A stretch of DNA of 26,779 nt from a virus, in the IMG/VR virus record IMGVR_UViG_3300001778_000208, positions 1-26,779 of that record; one strand, given 5' to 3'. Position numbers and translations under genes: made by a program. The stretch's first letter is position 1. Each line of letters starts with the position of its first letter. Below are positions 16,502-23,845 of this stretch, piece after piece. Below the pieces are notes generated by a model. That model saw only the letters and a program-made list of their open reading frames with translations, was not told the origin of the DNA and ran no database searches.

Positions 16502-18076
16502 ATGGCAACTTCGCTAGGATACCAAATAAATAGAAATCCACTTGCACAGTCTTTCTATGTGGAAGATACTAATGGTATCTATCTTACAAAAATTGACTTA
16601 TACTTTAAAACAAGGGATACAACATCTCCTGTTAGTTTACAAGTAAGGCCTATGGTAAATGGATTTCCATCTACTGCGGAGATTATACCACAATCAATTG
16701 TTTATGTTAATGGATCGGCAGTAAATACATCTGCAGATGCAACTGCAGCTACAACTTTCGAATTTGAAGAACCTTTATATCTAAAAGGTTTAGAAGATTA
16801 TGCATTTGTTGTAATCACAAATAGTGCAACATATGAAATCTTTATTGCTCAAATTGATGAATTCGAGGTAGGAACAACTGCCGGTAGAATTGCGCGTAAT
16901 CCAGCCCTTGGCTCACTATTCTATTCAGCTAATGGTGGTACCTTTACAGCTGCACAAGATCAGGATCTTGCATTTAAAATTTACAGAGCAGAATTTGATG
17001 CAACCGTGAATGGTACTATTGTTCTTAAGAATGGATCATTACCTCAAAAACTTTTGGATGCTAATCCTATTCAAACAACTGCTGGAAGTTCTACTGTAAA
17101 AATTCAGGATATTGGGCATGGATTTGTTGTAAATGATCCTGTTACAATTCGTGGACTTGATTCTGCATCATCAATTGGTGGTATTCAGACAACTAGTATT
17201 ATGGGTAGTGCAAAAACAATTACTGCAGTTGATTGGACAGGATATGAAATCACTGCAGACTCTGCAGCAGATAGTGATGCAATTGGTGGTGGTATTTCAA
17301 CATTGGTTACCAAAAATATTCCATTCGGTGCATATTACAACAACAGTCAATTATTGATTCCGGAAAACTCTGCAATATATCCATCATACAAACCAGTACG
17401 TGGTAAATCATTTGCTGGAACTGAAACACCTTATGTTTTGGAACCAAACTTTATTGAAGGTATTGTTGGTGAAACAATAATTGAAAGAAAACCATATGTC
17501 GTAATGAATGATAATATTGAAACTGCAGAACTTGGGGCTGGTGTTAAATCATTTACACAAGAATTTCTTATGAACACTGATGATTCAAAAGTTTCTCCTA
17601 TGCTTGATTTGCAAAGATCCTCAGTAACTCTTATTGACGCCATAATTGATAATCAGGATTCTGCTGCAACTGTAGGATTTAATGTGCCACTAAATTGGGT
17701 ACCTGAAACAAGTGCGCGTGGTGGATCTGCAGCAGCAAAACATATTACAAAGAAAATAGAATTGGTAGAACCTGCTGTAGGTCTTAAAATCATTTTTGAT
17801 GCTATTAGGCCGAATGGATCTAACTTTGATGTTTATTATAGAACTGCTGAAGAAGGAATTGATATTCGAAATGTAGATTTTGTTTATCTACCAACAGAAA
17901 GTAATAATCCTACTGATGAAAATTTTACATATAGAGAATATCAATATCTAGCTGGAGGATTGGGTGGTGACCTTAGGGAATTTACACAATTTCAAATTAA
18001 AATTGTAATGAGGTCAACCAATCGTGTAAAAACACCGGTTATAAAGGATTTGAGAGTTATTGCATTGAGTGTTTAA
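16502..18076 (+). CDS. Virion structural protein (peripheral baseplate/fibre module)
   Basis: A 524-residue structural protein. The opening 'NPLAQSFYVEDTNGIYLTKI' and 'DLYFKTRDTTSPVSLQVRPM' belongs to a beta domain found in large virion proteins of marine T4-like phages, where it often follows a DUF4815-type region; here the two are on separate genes. Residues about 195-270 ('GHGFVVNDPVTIRGLDS' to 'YEITADSAADSDAIGGG') have the look of a small beta domain with the pattern 'hgf..gd.V.i.G', common in tail proteins. The C-terminal part ('GSNFDVYYRTAEEG' to 'FQIKIVMRSTNRVKTPVIKD') is a beta sandwich-like region typical of surface attachment. No enzyme motif. It follows the GNAT gene by 3 bases and ends 2 bases before the next ATG. 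Confidence 0.65.
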   Translation: MATSLGYQINRNPLAQSFYVEDTNGIYLTKIDLYFKTRDTTSPVSLQVRPMVNGFPSTAEIIPQSIVYVNGSAVNTSADATAATTFEFEEPLYLKGLEDYAFVVITNSATYEIFIAQIDEFEVGTTAGRIARNPALGSLFYSANGGTFTAAQDQDLAFKIYRAEFDATVNGTIVLKNGSLPQKLLDANPIQTTAGSSTVKIQDIGHGFVVNDPVTIRGLDSASSIGGIQTTSIMGSAKTITAVDWTGYEITADSAADSDAIGGGISTLVTKNIPFGAYYNNSQLLIPENSAIYPSYKPVRGKSFAGTETPYVLEPNFIEGIVGETIIERKPYVVMNDNIETAELGAGVKSFTQEFLMNTDDSKVSPMLDLQRSSVTLIDAIIDNQDSAATVGFNVPLNWVPETSARGGSAAAKHITKKIELVEPAVGLKIIFDAIRPNGSNFDVYYRTAEEGIDIRNVDFVYLPTESNNPTDENFTYREYQYLAGGLGGDLREFTQFQIKIVMRSTNRVKTPVIKDLRVIALSV

Positions 18077-18078
18077 TT

Positions 18079-18294
18079 ATGGAAAGGTACACTAAAGTTA
18101 ATAACGGTATTGGTCTAGTAAAAGATAATAAAACACATGCCATACTTAATACTGATTCTAAAAGAATACGACAAGCAAAGGCAGTTAAATTAGCCAAGAA
18201 AAAACAAAGTGAAGAAATTGATAATCTGAAAAAGGATGTCAATGATATAAAATTAATGCTCACCCAAATCGTGGAAAAACTCAATGGCGCGTAA
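18079..18294 (+). CDS. Small coiled-coil protein
   Basis: A 71-residue basic protein. Residues about 27-68 ('RIRQAKAVKLAKKKQSEEID' then 'NLKKDVNDIKLMLTQIVEKL') carry heptad-spaced Leu/Ile and should form a coiled coil. Small proteins ending in a pattern like 'DI..ML.QIVEKLNG' occur in marine T4-like phages next to fibre genes, but I know no proven role. A structural linker, trimerisation aid or fibre chaperone is a reasonable guess from position. Support as a gene: it starts 2 bases after the previous stop, its last 11 bases overlap the next fibre gene's start, and it fills the only space between two confident genes. Confidence 0.7.
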   Translation: MERYTKVNNGIGLVKDNKTHAILNTDSKRIRQAKAVKLAKKKQSEEIDNLKKDVNDIKLMLTQIVEKLNGA

Positions 18295-19426
18295 AGTAAT
18301 ATTTAATATCAACAATACGCTTGTTGCCACGATTAACAAAATCAATCAAATGTCTGATTGGTTGGGTGATCTGGATGATCTCAATAAAAGAAATTATCAA
18401 GCACCAAAACGAAGTTACCTGGGTGGCTTCGAGGATAATGATGTAGAAAATAGTGGTCCAGCTAACCAATCCGCAGTTGCTGCTGCAGAATGGTTACATT
18501 ATGAACTTACAAAAGCTAGAGTAGCTATGTTTGGTTTTGAAGATAGCCAAGATAGTAATTTTGTACAAGGTGGTATATTAAAATTTAATCAGGTTATTGT
18601 TGCTGATAGTGCTGTAATTGGTAAATTATCTGTAAGGCAATTATTTATTCCAATTGATTCTGATTTGGATAGCCAATCGGCTACTGTATTAAGAGATAGT
18701 TTAGATAGTAATTTTTATAATCCACTTAATACTGGTCTCACAATTGATAGTGCTTATATTAGAAATTTCTCTGGTAATCATTTAGATATTGGCCGGTGGA
18801 TGATCACCGATAGTGAAATGAGACCATTTATGAATGACAGCACCGATAGTATCGGTAGTTTTGTTCCACTTTTTAATTTTGGATTTACGATTAGAGATAG
18901 TGCTTATATAGGCACATTACATGGTCCTCGTAATGTATTTAAATTTCCGCGGCCGCGGAAACCGGGTTTTCCAAATGGTTATACATTTGATTCATCAACC
19001 ATAAACATTACTGGTGAATCAATAAGGGAAATGAGCTATATTACTATTTTGGCTCCAGACTCGACTGATAGTTCTACAAATCATTTATTACGTTATGACA
19101 GTGGAACTTTTAATAAAATTATAGTTGGTGAATTGGATTCTAGTAGTAGTGATTCAGCTATAAGTCGTGCATTATCAAATAATGATAGTGGAGTCTTTAG
19201 TATTGGAACATTTAAATTACCAAATTTGGATTCATTATATGACAGTATTGCAGATTTACGTCCTGGTATTGGTGGTGATTCAGCTGGTCGTGTAACATAT
19301 CATGGTAATTTAACTGCAGGTTTTCCATATAGTACATTATTTGCAATTTATGAAAGTGATGCAACAAATATAGTTTTGGGTGGTTATCTATTAAGTCAAT
19401 ATGATAGTGATGATCATGCATTATAA
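18284..19426 (+). CDS. Asp-Ser-rich fibre protein A
   Basis: A 380-residue fibre-like protein. By my count it holds 23 Asp-Ser dipeptides, far above what composition predicts. Many are in units such as 'ADSAVIGKLSVRQLF', 'IDSAYIRNFSG' and 'RDSAYIGTLHG', which resemble the repeating strands of trimeric fibres. The N-terminal 'INKINQMSDWLGDLDDLN' and the C-terminal 'IVLGGYLLSQYDSD' are shared in altered form with the next gene, so the two are paralogs. Residues 220-227 (KFPRPRKP) are encoded by a GC-only perfect palindrome. 'FPRP' and 'GESIREMSY' (244-252) recur in the structural protein at 20115. It overlaps the small coiled-coil gene by 11 bases. The stop codon lies inside the late promoter of the next gene. 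Confidence 0.65.
   Translation: MARKVIFNINNTLVATINKINQMSDWLGDLDDLNKRNYQAPKRSYLGGFEDNDVENSGPANQSAVAAAEWLHYELTKARVAMFGFEDSQDSNFVQGGILKFNQVIVADSAVIGKLSVRQLFIPIDSDLDSQSATVLRDSLDSNFYNPLNTGLTIDSAYIRNFSGNHLDIGRWMITDSEMRPFMNDSTDSIGSFVPLFNFGFTIRDSAYIGTLHGPRNVFKFPRPRKPGFPNGYTFDSSTINITGESIREMSYITILAPDSTDSSTNHLLRYDSGTFNKIIVGELDSSSSDSAISRALSNNDSGVFSIGTFKLPNLDSLYDSIADLRPGIGGDSAGRVTYHGNLTAGFPYSTLFAIYESDATNIVLGGYLLSQYDSDDHAL
18944..18961 (+). repeat. Perfect 18-bp GC-core palindrome in fibre gene A
   Basis: TTTCCGCGGCCGCGGAAA reads the same on both strands. Its 12-base core is pure G/C, an outlier in this AT-rich sequence. It contains one GCGGCCGC and two overlapping CCGCGG sites. It encodes Phe-Pro-Arg-Pro-Arg-Lys. 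A stem formed from it would have a very tight loop. Confidence 0.9.
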
Positions 19427-19429
19427 ATA
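19422..19429 (+). promoter_or_regulatory. T4-type late promoter before fibre gene B
   Basis: A perfect TATAAATA box overlapping the TAA stop of the preceding fibre gene (19424-19426), 17 bases before the ATG at 19446. The leader has GAGATAAG just before the start. It matches the other two boxes in sequence and placement. Confidence 0.7.
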
Positions 19430-19445
19430 GTACAAGAGATAAGAT

Positions 19446-20105
19446 ATGACACGTAGAATACAAATACAAACCTCAAATTCTATCGGCACCTGGATTGCTA
19501 AGAACAATCAGTTGTCAGATAATTTTGGTGATTTGGATCTATTAGATTCTCATTTTGATTCGTCTCGTTTTGGTAAAAACGATTCAAACTTTGTGTCTGT
19601 ACTAAATCATTTACATAGAGAAATTGATAGTATTTCTGCAGCACTTTTTGATTCTGGTGGTATTCTAAATGTTTCAACCATTTATGCAGATAGTGCCGTA
19701 ATCAATAGAGTAAGAGCAAATTATCTTTACGCAGATAGCGCAGATATTGATTCTGCGTTTACACATATATTAAGAGGACATCAATTAGATTTTGTTGATG
19801 CCCATATTGAAAGTGCAGAAATTGCACATCTTTCTGGCCGTACAATCCAATTTGATAGTGGTAGAATTAAATATCTTTCTGGTGAATATATTGATTATGA
19901 TAGTGCATACATTGGTAAACTTACAGTTACTGATAGTGCACATTTTGGAAAAGTTACGGTTGGTGAACTACAGATTACATCTGGTTTCACATTCGATTCT
20001 CAAAGATTTACACATGTTCAACCATTAACATTAAAAGATTCTGCAGGTGCTATTCTTCTATCCGGTTATCTTCTAACAACGGATTCATCGCCTACGGTCG
20101 CTTAA
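19446..20105 (+). CDS. Asp-Ser-rich fibre protein B (paralog of A)
   Basis: A 219-residue short version of the preceding fibre. Shared blocks: 'NQLSDNFGDLDLL' near the start (A: 'NQMSDWLGDLDDL'), a helix with 'LHREIDSISAALFDSGGIL' (A: 'LHYELTKARVAMFGFEDS..GGIL'), 'YADSAVINRVRANYL' (A: 'VADSAVIGKLSVRQL') and the end 'ILLSGYLLTTDSS' (A: 'IVLGGYLLSQYDSD'). It has 14 Asp-Ser dipeptides by my count. Repeats of the form 'x-DSAxI..L' suggest a regular beta fibre, probably trimeric. Having its own late promoter suggests that more copies are needed than of A, or that A and B are used separately. Possible roles are a receptor-binding short fibre or a connector between fibre and baseplate. Confidence 0.65.
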   Translation: MTRRIQIQTSNSIGTWIAKNNQLSDNFGDLDLLDSHFDSSRFGKNDSNFVSVLNHLHREIDSISAALFDSGGILNVSTIYADSAVINRVRANYLYADSADIDSAFTHILRGHQLDFVDAHIESAEIAHLSGRTIQFDSGRIKYLSGEYIDYDSAYIGKLTVTDSAHFGKVTVGELQITSGFTFDSQRFTHVQPLTLKDSAGAILLSGYLLTTDSSPTVA

Positions 20106-20114
20106 GGATACATT

Positions 20115-21179
20115 ATGGCAACCATTAGACGTCCAATTGTTTTTGATAAACGATATGCAAAAATAACCTCGACGGATTCCGATTTTCAACCAAACCGTGA
20201 TTATAATGATAATCATTATAATTATCTAAACCAAAGAGAAGGTATTCACGGTTTGAGAGAAATGACTCTAGTTGAATATAATGAATTTAAAGACTGGTGG
20301 CGATACCTTTATGCAGGTGATCCTACAGTTGAACTTACGCACGTTGCCAGTGGTGGTAATTTAGGCAGTATGACAGATTTGAGATATGATGTTGGTGATA
20401 TGAGAACTAGTGTGTCGACATTATTTGGACATGGATCCTTGGATGATCCTCAACTTATTACTCAAGGTACATTTTCATCAATTAATCAAACAGTTGATAC
20501 CACAGTAACCGAACCAGCACATTTACCACCAATGTTAGGTTGGGCCGCTGGTGCTGGTAAAATACAAAAAATGTCAGTTGACCAATTTTATTCTACAATG
20601 TCAAATGAACTTGGTAAATTAGTAACACAAAATGGTAGTGGAATGGGTGGTTATCTTATTCACGATGCCACATCACCTGTTCTTAATGCTGACAGTGGTG
20701 ACACTACAAGTTTAGGTTTAGTGTATACCGATACATATCAAACACTACACAGTGGAAATTTATCAGGTGGTGCAAAGGCAGACACACCTATAACAGGTGA
20801 TTCATATTATTTACACAGATGTAATTCTAGATCATTTGATAAATTTTCATTTCCTAGACCAGTTTATATGGATGGGAATTCTATTAGAGAATATTCATAT
20901 CAAGCTCTTTTTGACTATCATCAAGATTTAATGCAATATATGGCTGTATACGGTCGACCGGATGATGGTACTGGGGCTATTCGTTATTACATATCAACAG
21001 ATGCCAGTGGTGCTGGAGTTGTATCATTGGGTACAGGTATGGCAGATAGATATAGGGCAGATACTAATACAGTACTTACATACACGGACAACGTTGATAT
21101 ATATAGATCCCAGGAGGTACCAGGCGGTACAAATGCAATACGAAAAACATATTCATTAAGAGGGACTCGATCGACATGA
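20115..21179 (+). CDS. Virion structural protein, possibly receptor-binding
   Basis: A 354-residue protein without an enzyme motif. The N-terminal 100 residues ('RRPIVFDKRYAKITSTDSDF', 'MTLVEYNEFKDWWRYLYAGD') resemble an adaptor region of virion proteins in marine T4-like phages. The middle is Gly/Thr/Ser-rich. The block 'FPRPVYMDGNSIREYSYQAL' then 'FDYHQDLMQYMAVYG' (residues 246-280) is distinctive, and part of it recurs in fibre A. The end is Thr/Tyr-rich. I infer a tail-tip or fibre protein from its place after two fibres; the precise role is unknown. The leader AAGGATACATT supports the start. The stop overlaps the next start (ATGA). Confidence 0.6.
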   Translation: MATIRRPIVFDKRYAKITSTDSDFQPNRDYNDNHYNYLNQREGIHGLREMTLVEYNEFKDWWRYLYAGDPTVELTHVASGGNLGSMTDLRYDVGDMRTSVSTLFGHGSLDDPQLITQGTFSSINQTVDTTVTEPAHLPPMLGWAAGAGKIQKMSVDQFYSTMSNELGKLVTQNGSGMGGYLIHDATSPVLNADSGDTTSLGLVYTDTYQTLHSGNLSGGAKADTPITGDSYYLHRCNSRSFDKFSFPRPVYMDGNSIREYSYQALFDYHQDLMQYMAVYGRPDDGTGAIRYYISTDASGAGVVSLGTGMADRYRADTNTVLTYTDNVDIYRSQEVPGGTNAIRKTYSLRGTRST

Positions 21180-21697
21180 TTATTGATCCTAAAACTCATG
21201 ATTTTATTAGAGCTCATTTTTCAAACAATGAAAGAACAATTATTGAGGCTGAATGGCGTAGAAAAAAAGAGCCAGAAATAGATATTGAAATAATTGTAGC
21301 CAAAGAATCAGAACCACAATATCAAAGGCTTTTGCAATTTATATCAATTGATGATTTACATGAGGCGACCTACAAATGGTTTAGAGAATCTGATGAAATG
21401 TATAAGGATCAAGTTATGGCAATTGCCAAAGAACGTGGTATGCTTATAGATATTGATGCAGCAAATACAGATGAAATGAAAGCCTTACTTGGAATTATTT
21501 TTGAAGAACCAAAATTTGAAAAACCATCGGATGAAAGAAAACACAAAGAAAAATTGTTTGCTTTAAAACTTGCATTATTTGAATTTAATTCAATTAAAGA
21601 TTCCAAAGACAGAGATTTAAAAACACAACTAAGAAAAGCAGATAATATGGTAGATGCTATGTATATTGGCCTTCAACTTGCTAGACAGAAAGATTAA
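21176..21697 (+). CDS. Unknown charged helical protein at the end of the structural operon
   Basis: I do not recognise this 173-residue protein. It is almost wholly helical by eye and highly charged (many Glu, Lys, Asp, Arg), with no Cys, no membrane segment and no repeats, unlike the beta-rich fibres before it. Such soluble helical proteins at the end of a fibre operon can be assembly factors that are not part of the virion; this is only inference. It is a real gene by context: it starts with a 4-base ATGA overlap with the preceding gene. Its last 17 bases overlap the end of the opposing glycosyltransferase gene. Confidence 0.6.
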   Translation: MIIDPKTHDFIRAHFSNNERTIIEAEWRRKKEPEIDIEIIVAKESEPQYQRLLQFISIDDLHEATYKWFRESDEMYKDQVMAIAKERGMLIDIDAANTDEMKALLGIIFEEPKFEKPSDERKHKEKLFALKLALFEFNSIKDSKDRDLKTQLRKADNMVDAMYIGLQLARQKD

Positions 21698-22460
21698 ATA
21701 TTTTTTCAAATTCTTTATTCACACAATGTAGCATATGAGCTCCGGCGGATATATTTTTGGTAACATGATCTAATATAAAATTCCATTGAAGTCCTATATT
21801 ACGATATGGGACTTTAAATCTTTCTATGATATAAGAAATAAAAACTTCATTATTATTTTGCCATACCTTAGAAATATTTTTGGGATATAGATTATCCAAT
21901 TTACTTTCTTCAAGTTTTGTAATACAAGAGTCTAATCTTTCGGAAAACATAAGATTTTCTAAAGATTTTTTATTTGCTCCAATAACACCTGTATTCATAC
22001 ATTCATCTAAACCTGATATATCATCTAATAGTAACATTGCATTTTTTGCACACGTTTTCACATACATATCCATTTTATGCCAATTATCATCTATCATTCT
22101 ATATCTAAATTGTTTATTGGGAAAATCAACAGGTAGTGAATATACACATATATTATCTAAATTAAAATTCTGAAAAAACGAAACATCGGTTTTTGGTATT
22201 ACATCAAAATCTAAATAAAGAATCTCATCATAATGTTTTGCTAATTTTTCCATTTGAATTATTTTATCAAATTGTAGTTTATCATAATCACACTCAGTTG
22301 TTGAAAATAATTCATAGTCGCTTTTACAAAGAAATGCATATTCTTTTTGTTTTATTTTTATTTGATCTTTATATTTTTCAAACTGAGATCTTTTATAATC
22401 AGATACAGAACTATGCGATTGTAAGTCGCTGTTGTAAATGCTAAAGATTATTCTTTTCAC
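21681..22460 (-). CDS. GT-A-type glycosyltransferase, tandem paralog 2
   Basis: Predicted cytoplasmic sugar transferase using a nucleotide-sugar donor. 'YDEILYLDFDVIPKTDVSFF' holds the metal-binding DxD (DFD, residues 84-86 from the chosen start) of the GT-A fold. 'MNTGVIGANKKSLENL' is the acceptor/donor loop block, and 'HMLHCVNKEFE' near the end carries a His that in related enzymes helps hold the diphosphate. Length is 259 residues. I chose the GTG at 22460: AGGA lies 6 bases before it and the product then aligns with the upstream paralog's start. An upstream ATG at 22481 is possible. It is the last gene of the cassette, overlapping the previous one by 20 bases. Donor and acceptor sugars are unknown. 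Confidence 0.7.
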   Translation of the reverse strand: MKRIIFSIYNSDLQSHSSVSDYKRSQFEKYKDQIKIKQKEYAFLCKSDYELFSTTECDYDKLQFDKIIQMEKLAKHYDEILYLDFDVIPKTDVSFFQNFNLDNICVYSLPVDFPNKQFRYRMIDDNWHKMDMYVKTCAKNAMLLLDDISGLDECMNTGVIGANKKSLENLMFSERLDSCITKLEESKLDNLYPKNISKVWQNNNEVFISYIIERFKVPYRNIGLQWNFILDHVTKNISAGAHMLHCVNKEFEKIFNLSV

Positions 22461-23226
22461 ACCAATTCCTAACATATTCAAAGTCTTTATTTATGCAGTG
22501 AATAAACTTAGTTCCTTTTGGAATATAACTCCATTTATCCATAAAATAATGCCAACCAGTATCTCTTAATTGTTGATATTCATCTAATTTACAAGCGATG
22601 ATTGTTTCATTGTCATAACCAAATAAATTTCTAATATCTTCTGGCCAAAAATCATCATTTATTAAATCACTCATCCTTTGAAGTGTATCATCTATATCGG
22701 AAAAATAATCTAATTCCTCTAAACATTTTTTTGATGCACCAATAATACCTGTATTAAAAACATCTTTTTCCTCTTCACAAAGTGCTCTTGCATTCCAGTA
22801 TTTTGCCAATGGTGATCTAACACTGTGTCTTTCTCTGTGATGATCCTTTAATCTCCAAGTTGATGCTCTTTCAGACATAATAGCAATTCCCTTTGATAGA
22901 TCCCATTCTTCAAAAAAGTTAAGTTTTGTTACAGGTATCACATCAAAATCTAAATAAAGAATTTCATCATAATTCAATTGATAGAGCAAATGTATTTTAT
23001 AAAAATTTATAATATTATATTCGGAAATTTCTGGACCAAATTTTTTACTAAACTCAATGTAATTCTCATCATATCCAAAGTGTTTATATTCAACACCACA
23101 TAATTCAGCATATTGTTTTTGTTTATCTAATAGCCATTGATAATTGTTATTAAACTTTTTTTGATTTTCAAAATGTGATACAGGTTTTTGTATATCAATA
23201 TAAAAACTATAGATCAGTCTAGACAT
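22441..23226 (-). CDS. GT-A-type glycosyltransferase, tandem paralog 1
   Basis: A sister of the gene that follows it. 'YDEILYLDFDVIPVTKLNFF' has the DxD metal site (DFD, about residues 93-95 from the chosen start). 'VFNTGIIGASKKCLEEL' and 'FIHCINKDFEYV' match the same blocks of paralog 2, and 'INDDFWPEDI' matches 'LDNLYPKNI'. At 261 residues it is nearly the same length. I chose the ATG at 23226, which overlaps the preceding stop (ATGTCTAG) and gives the same beginning as the paralog ('SRLIYSFYID' against 'KRIIFSIYNS'); an ATG at 23268 would add 14 residues. There is no membrane segment, so it should act in the cytoplasm, perhaps on a lipid-linked or protein acceptor. Substrates are unknown. 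Confidence 0.7.
   Translation of the reverse strand: MSRLIYSFYIDIQKPVSHFENQKKFNNNYQWLLDKQKQYAELCGVEYKHFGYDENYIEFSKKFGPEISEYNIINFYKIHLLYQLNYDEILYLDFDVIPVTKLNFFEEWDLSKGIAIMSERASTWRLKDHHRERHSVRSPLAKYWNARALCEEEKDVFNTGIIGASKKCLEELDYFSDIDDTLQRMSDLINDDFWPEDIRNLFGYDNETIIACKLDEYQQLRDTGWHYFMDKWSYIPKGTKFIHCINKDFEYVRNWCEKNNL
22467..22470 (-). promoter_or_regulatory. Ribosome binding site that favours a GTG start
   Basis: AGGA on the - strand, six bases before GTG (22460-22458). The ATG codons further upstream lack an equally placed site, and homology with the neighbouring paralog begins right after this GTG. Confidence 0.55.
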
Positions 23227-23845
23227 AACCAATAACCATAAACCTTTGATAACCATTTGGCATGTCAAGCGAGCCTTTATACATTATTTGTGATAACCCA
23301 GATTTTTCTACTAATTCATTCTCATCATTCACGCAATTGATATGATCGTCAATGTGAAACATATTATTACTTTGCAAAGCAAAAAGACATTCGGAATTGT
23401 GTTTTTTGTTTTTAATAATTTCTGGTAAACTTACCATATGTTCTGAAGATGTGTTAATCACCAAATGAAAATCTTTATCTCTATTTCCTACCTCACACGC
23501 ATCTCTTTCATGACTATCAAATATGACTCTTTCTATATCAGAAGAATATCTTCTAAATATTCTTAATGCTCTTGGATCAATATCAACATTTTCTACAAGG
23601 GAAATATTTAGTTTTTGCATTAAAAGATTACAAAGGGGGAATCCAAACCATCCTCCTAATAATTGAACCTTTATATTATTCTTATCCATTAGAATCATTT
23701 CTAATGTATCTGTTAACCATATTTTTGATTGAATTTGATTTGGTGACATGCTATCTAAAAAATGGCGCATATCATATCCTTCATTACACGCATCCCATAA
23801 TATTTGCCAAACCTTAGGATTAATCCCAGTAATGTTCGTATCCAT
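23219..23845 (-). CDS. Class I SAM-dependent methyltransferase
   Basis: Predicted methyl transfer from S-adenosylmethionine to a small molecule or sugar. Motif I is the glycine-rich 'VQLLGGWFGFPLCNLL'. It is followed by the ribose-binding acidic loop 'LVENVDIDPRALRIF', 'FHLVINTSSEHM' as the motif IV strand, and the end blocks 'LFALQSNNMFHIDDHINCV' and 'MYKGSLDMPNGYQRFMVIG'. This set marks a methyltransferase family I know from marine phages and bacteria, usually beside glycan genes; its substrate is not established. I chose the ATG at 23845 because AAGG lies five bases upstream; an ATG at 23857 would add four residues. It overlaps the previous gene's end by 26 bases and the next gene's start by 8. 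Confidence 0.7.
   Translation of the reverse strand: MDTNITGINPKVWQILWDACNEGYDMRHFLDSMSPNQIQSKIWLTDTLEMILMDKNNIKVQLLGGWFGFPLCNLLMQKLNISLVENVDIDPRALRIFRRYSSDIERVIFDSHERDACEVGNRDKDFHLVINTSSEHMVSLPEIIKNKKHNSECLFALQSNNMFHIDDHINCVNDENELVEKSGLSQIMYKGSLDMPNGYQRFMVIGYV

Noticed and set aside
19212-19469. Antisense open frame rich in His, Tyr and Leu opposite fibre A
   Set aside because: Its composition is just the reverse reading of GAT/AGT-rich fibre codons; it has no ribosome site and covers a confident gene.
21880-22444. Two short + strand frames opposite the last glycosyltransferase
   Set aside because: They lie antisense to a gene with recognised GT-A motifs and show only Ser/Leu/Ile-rich shadow composition.
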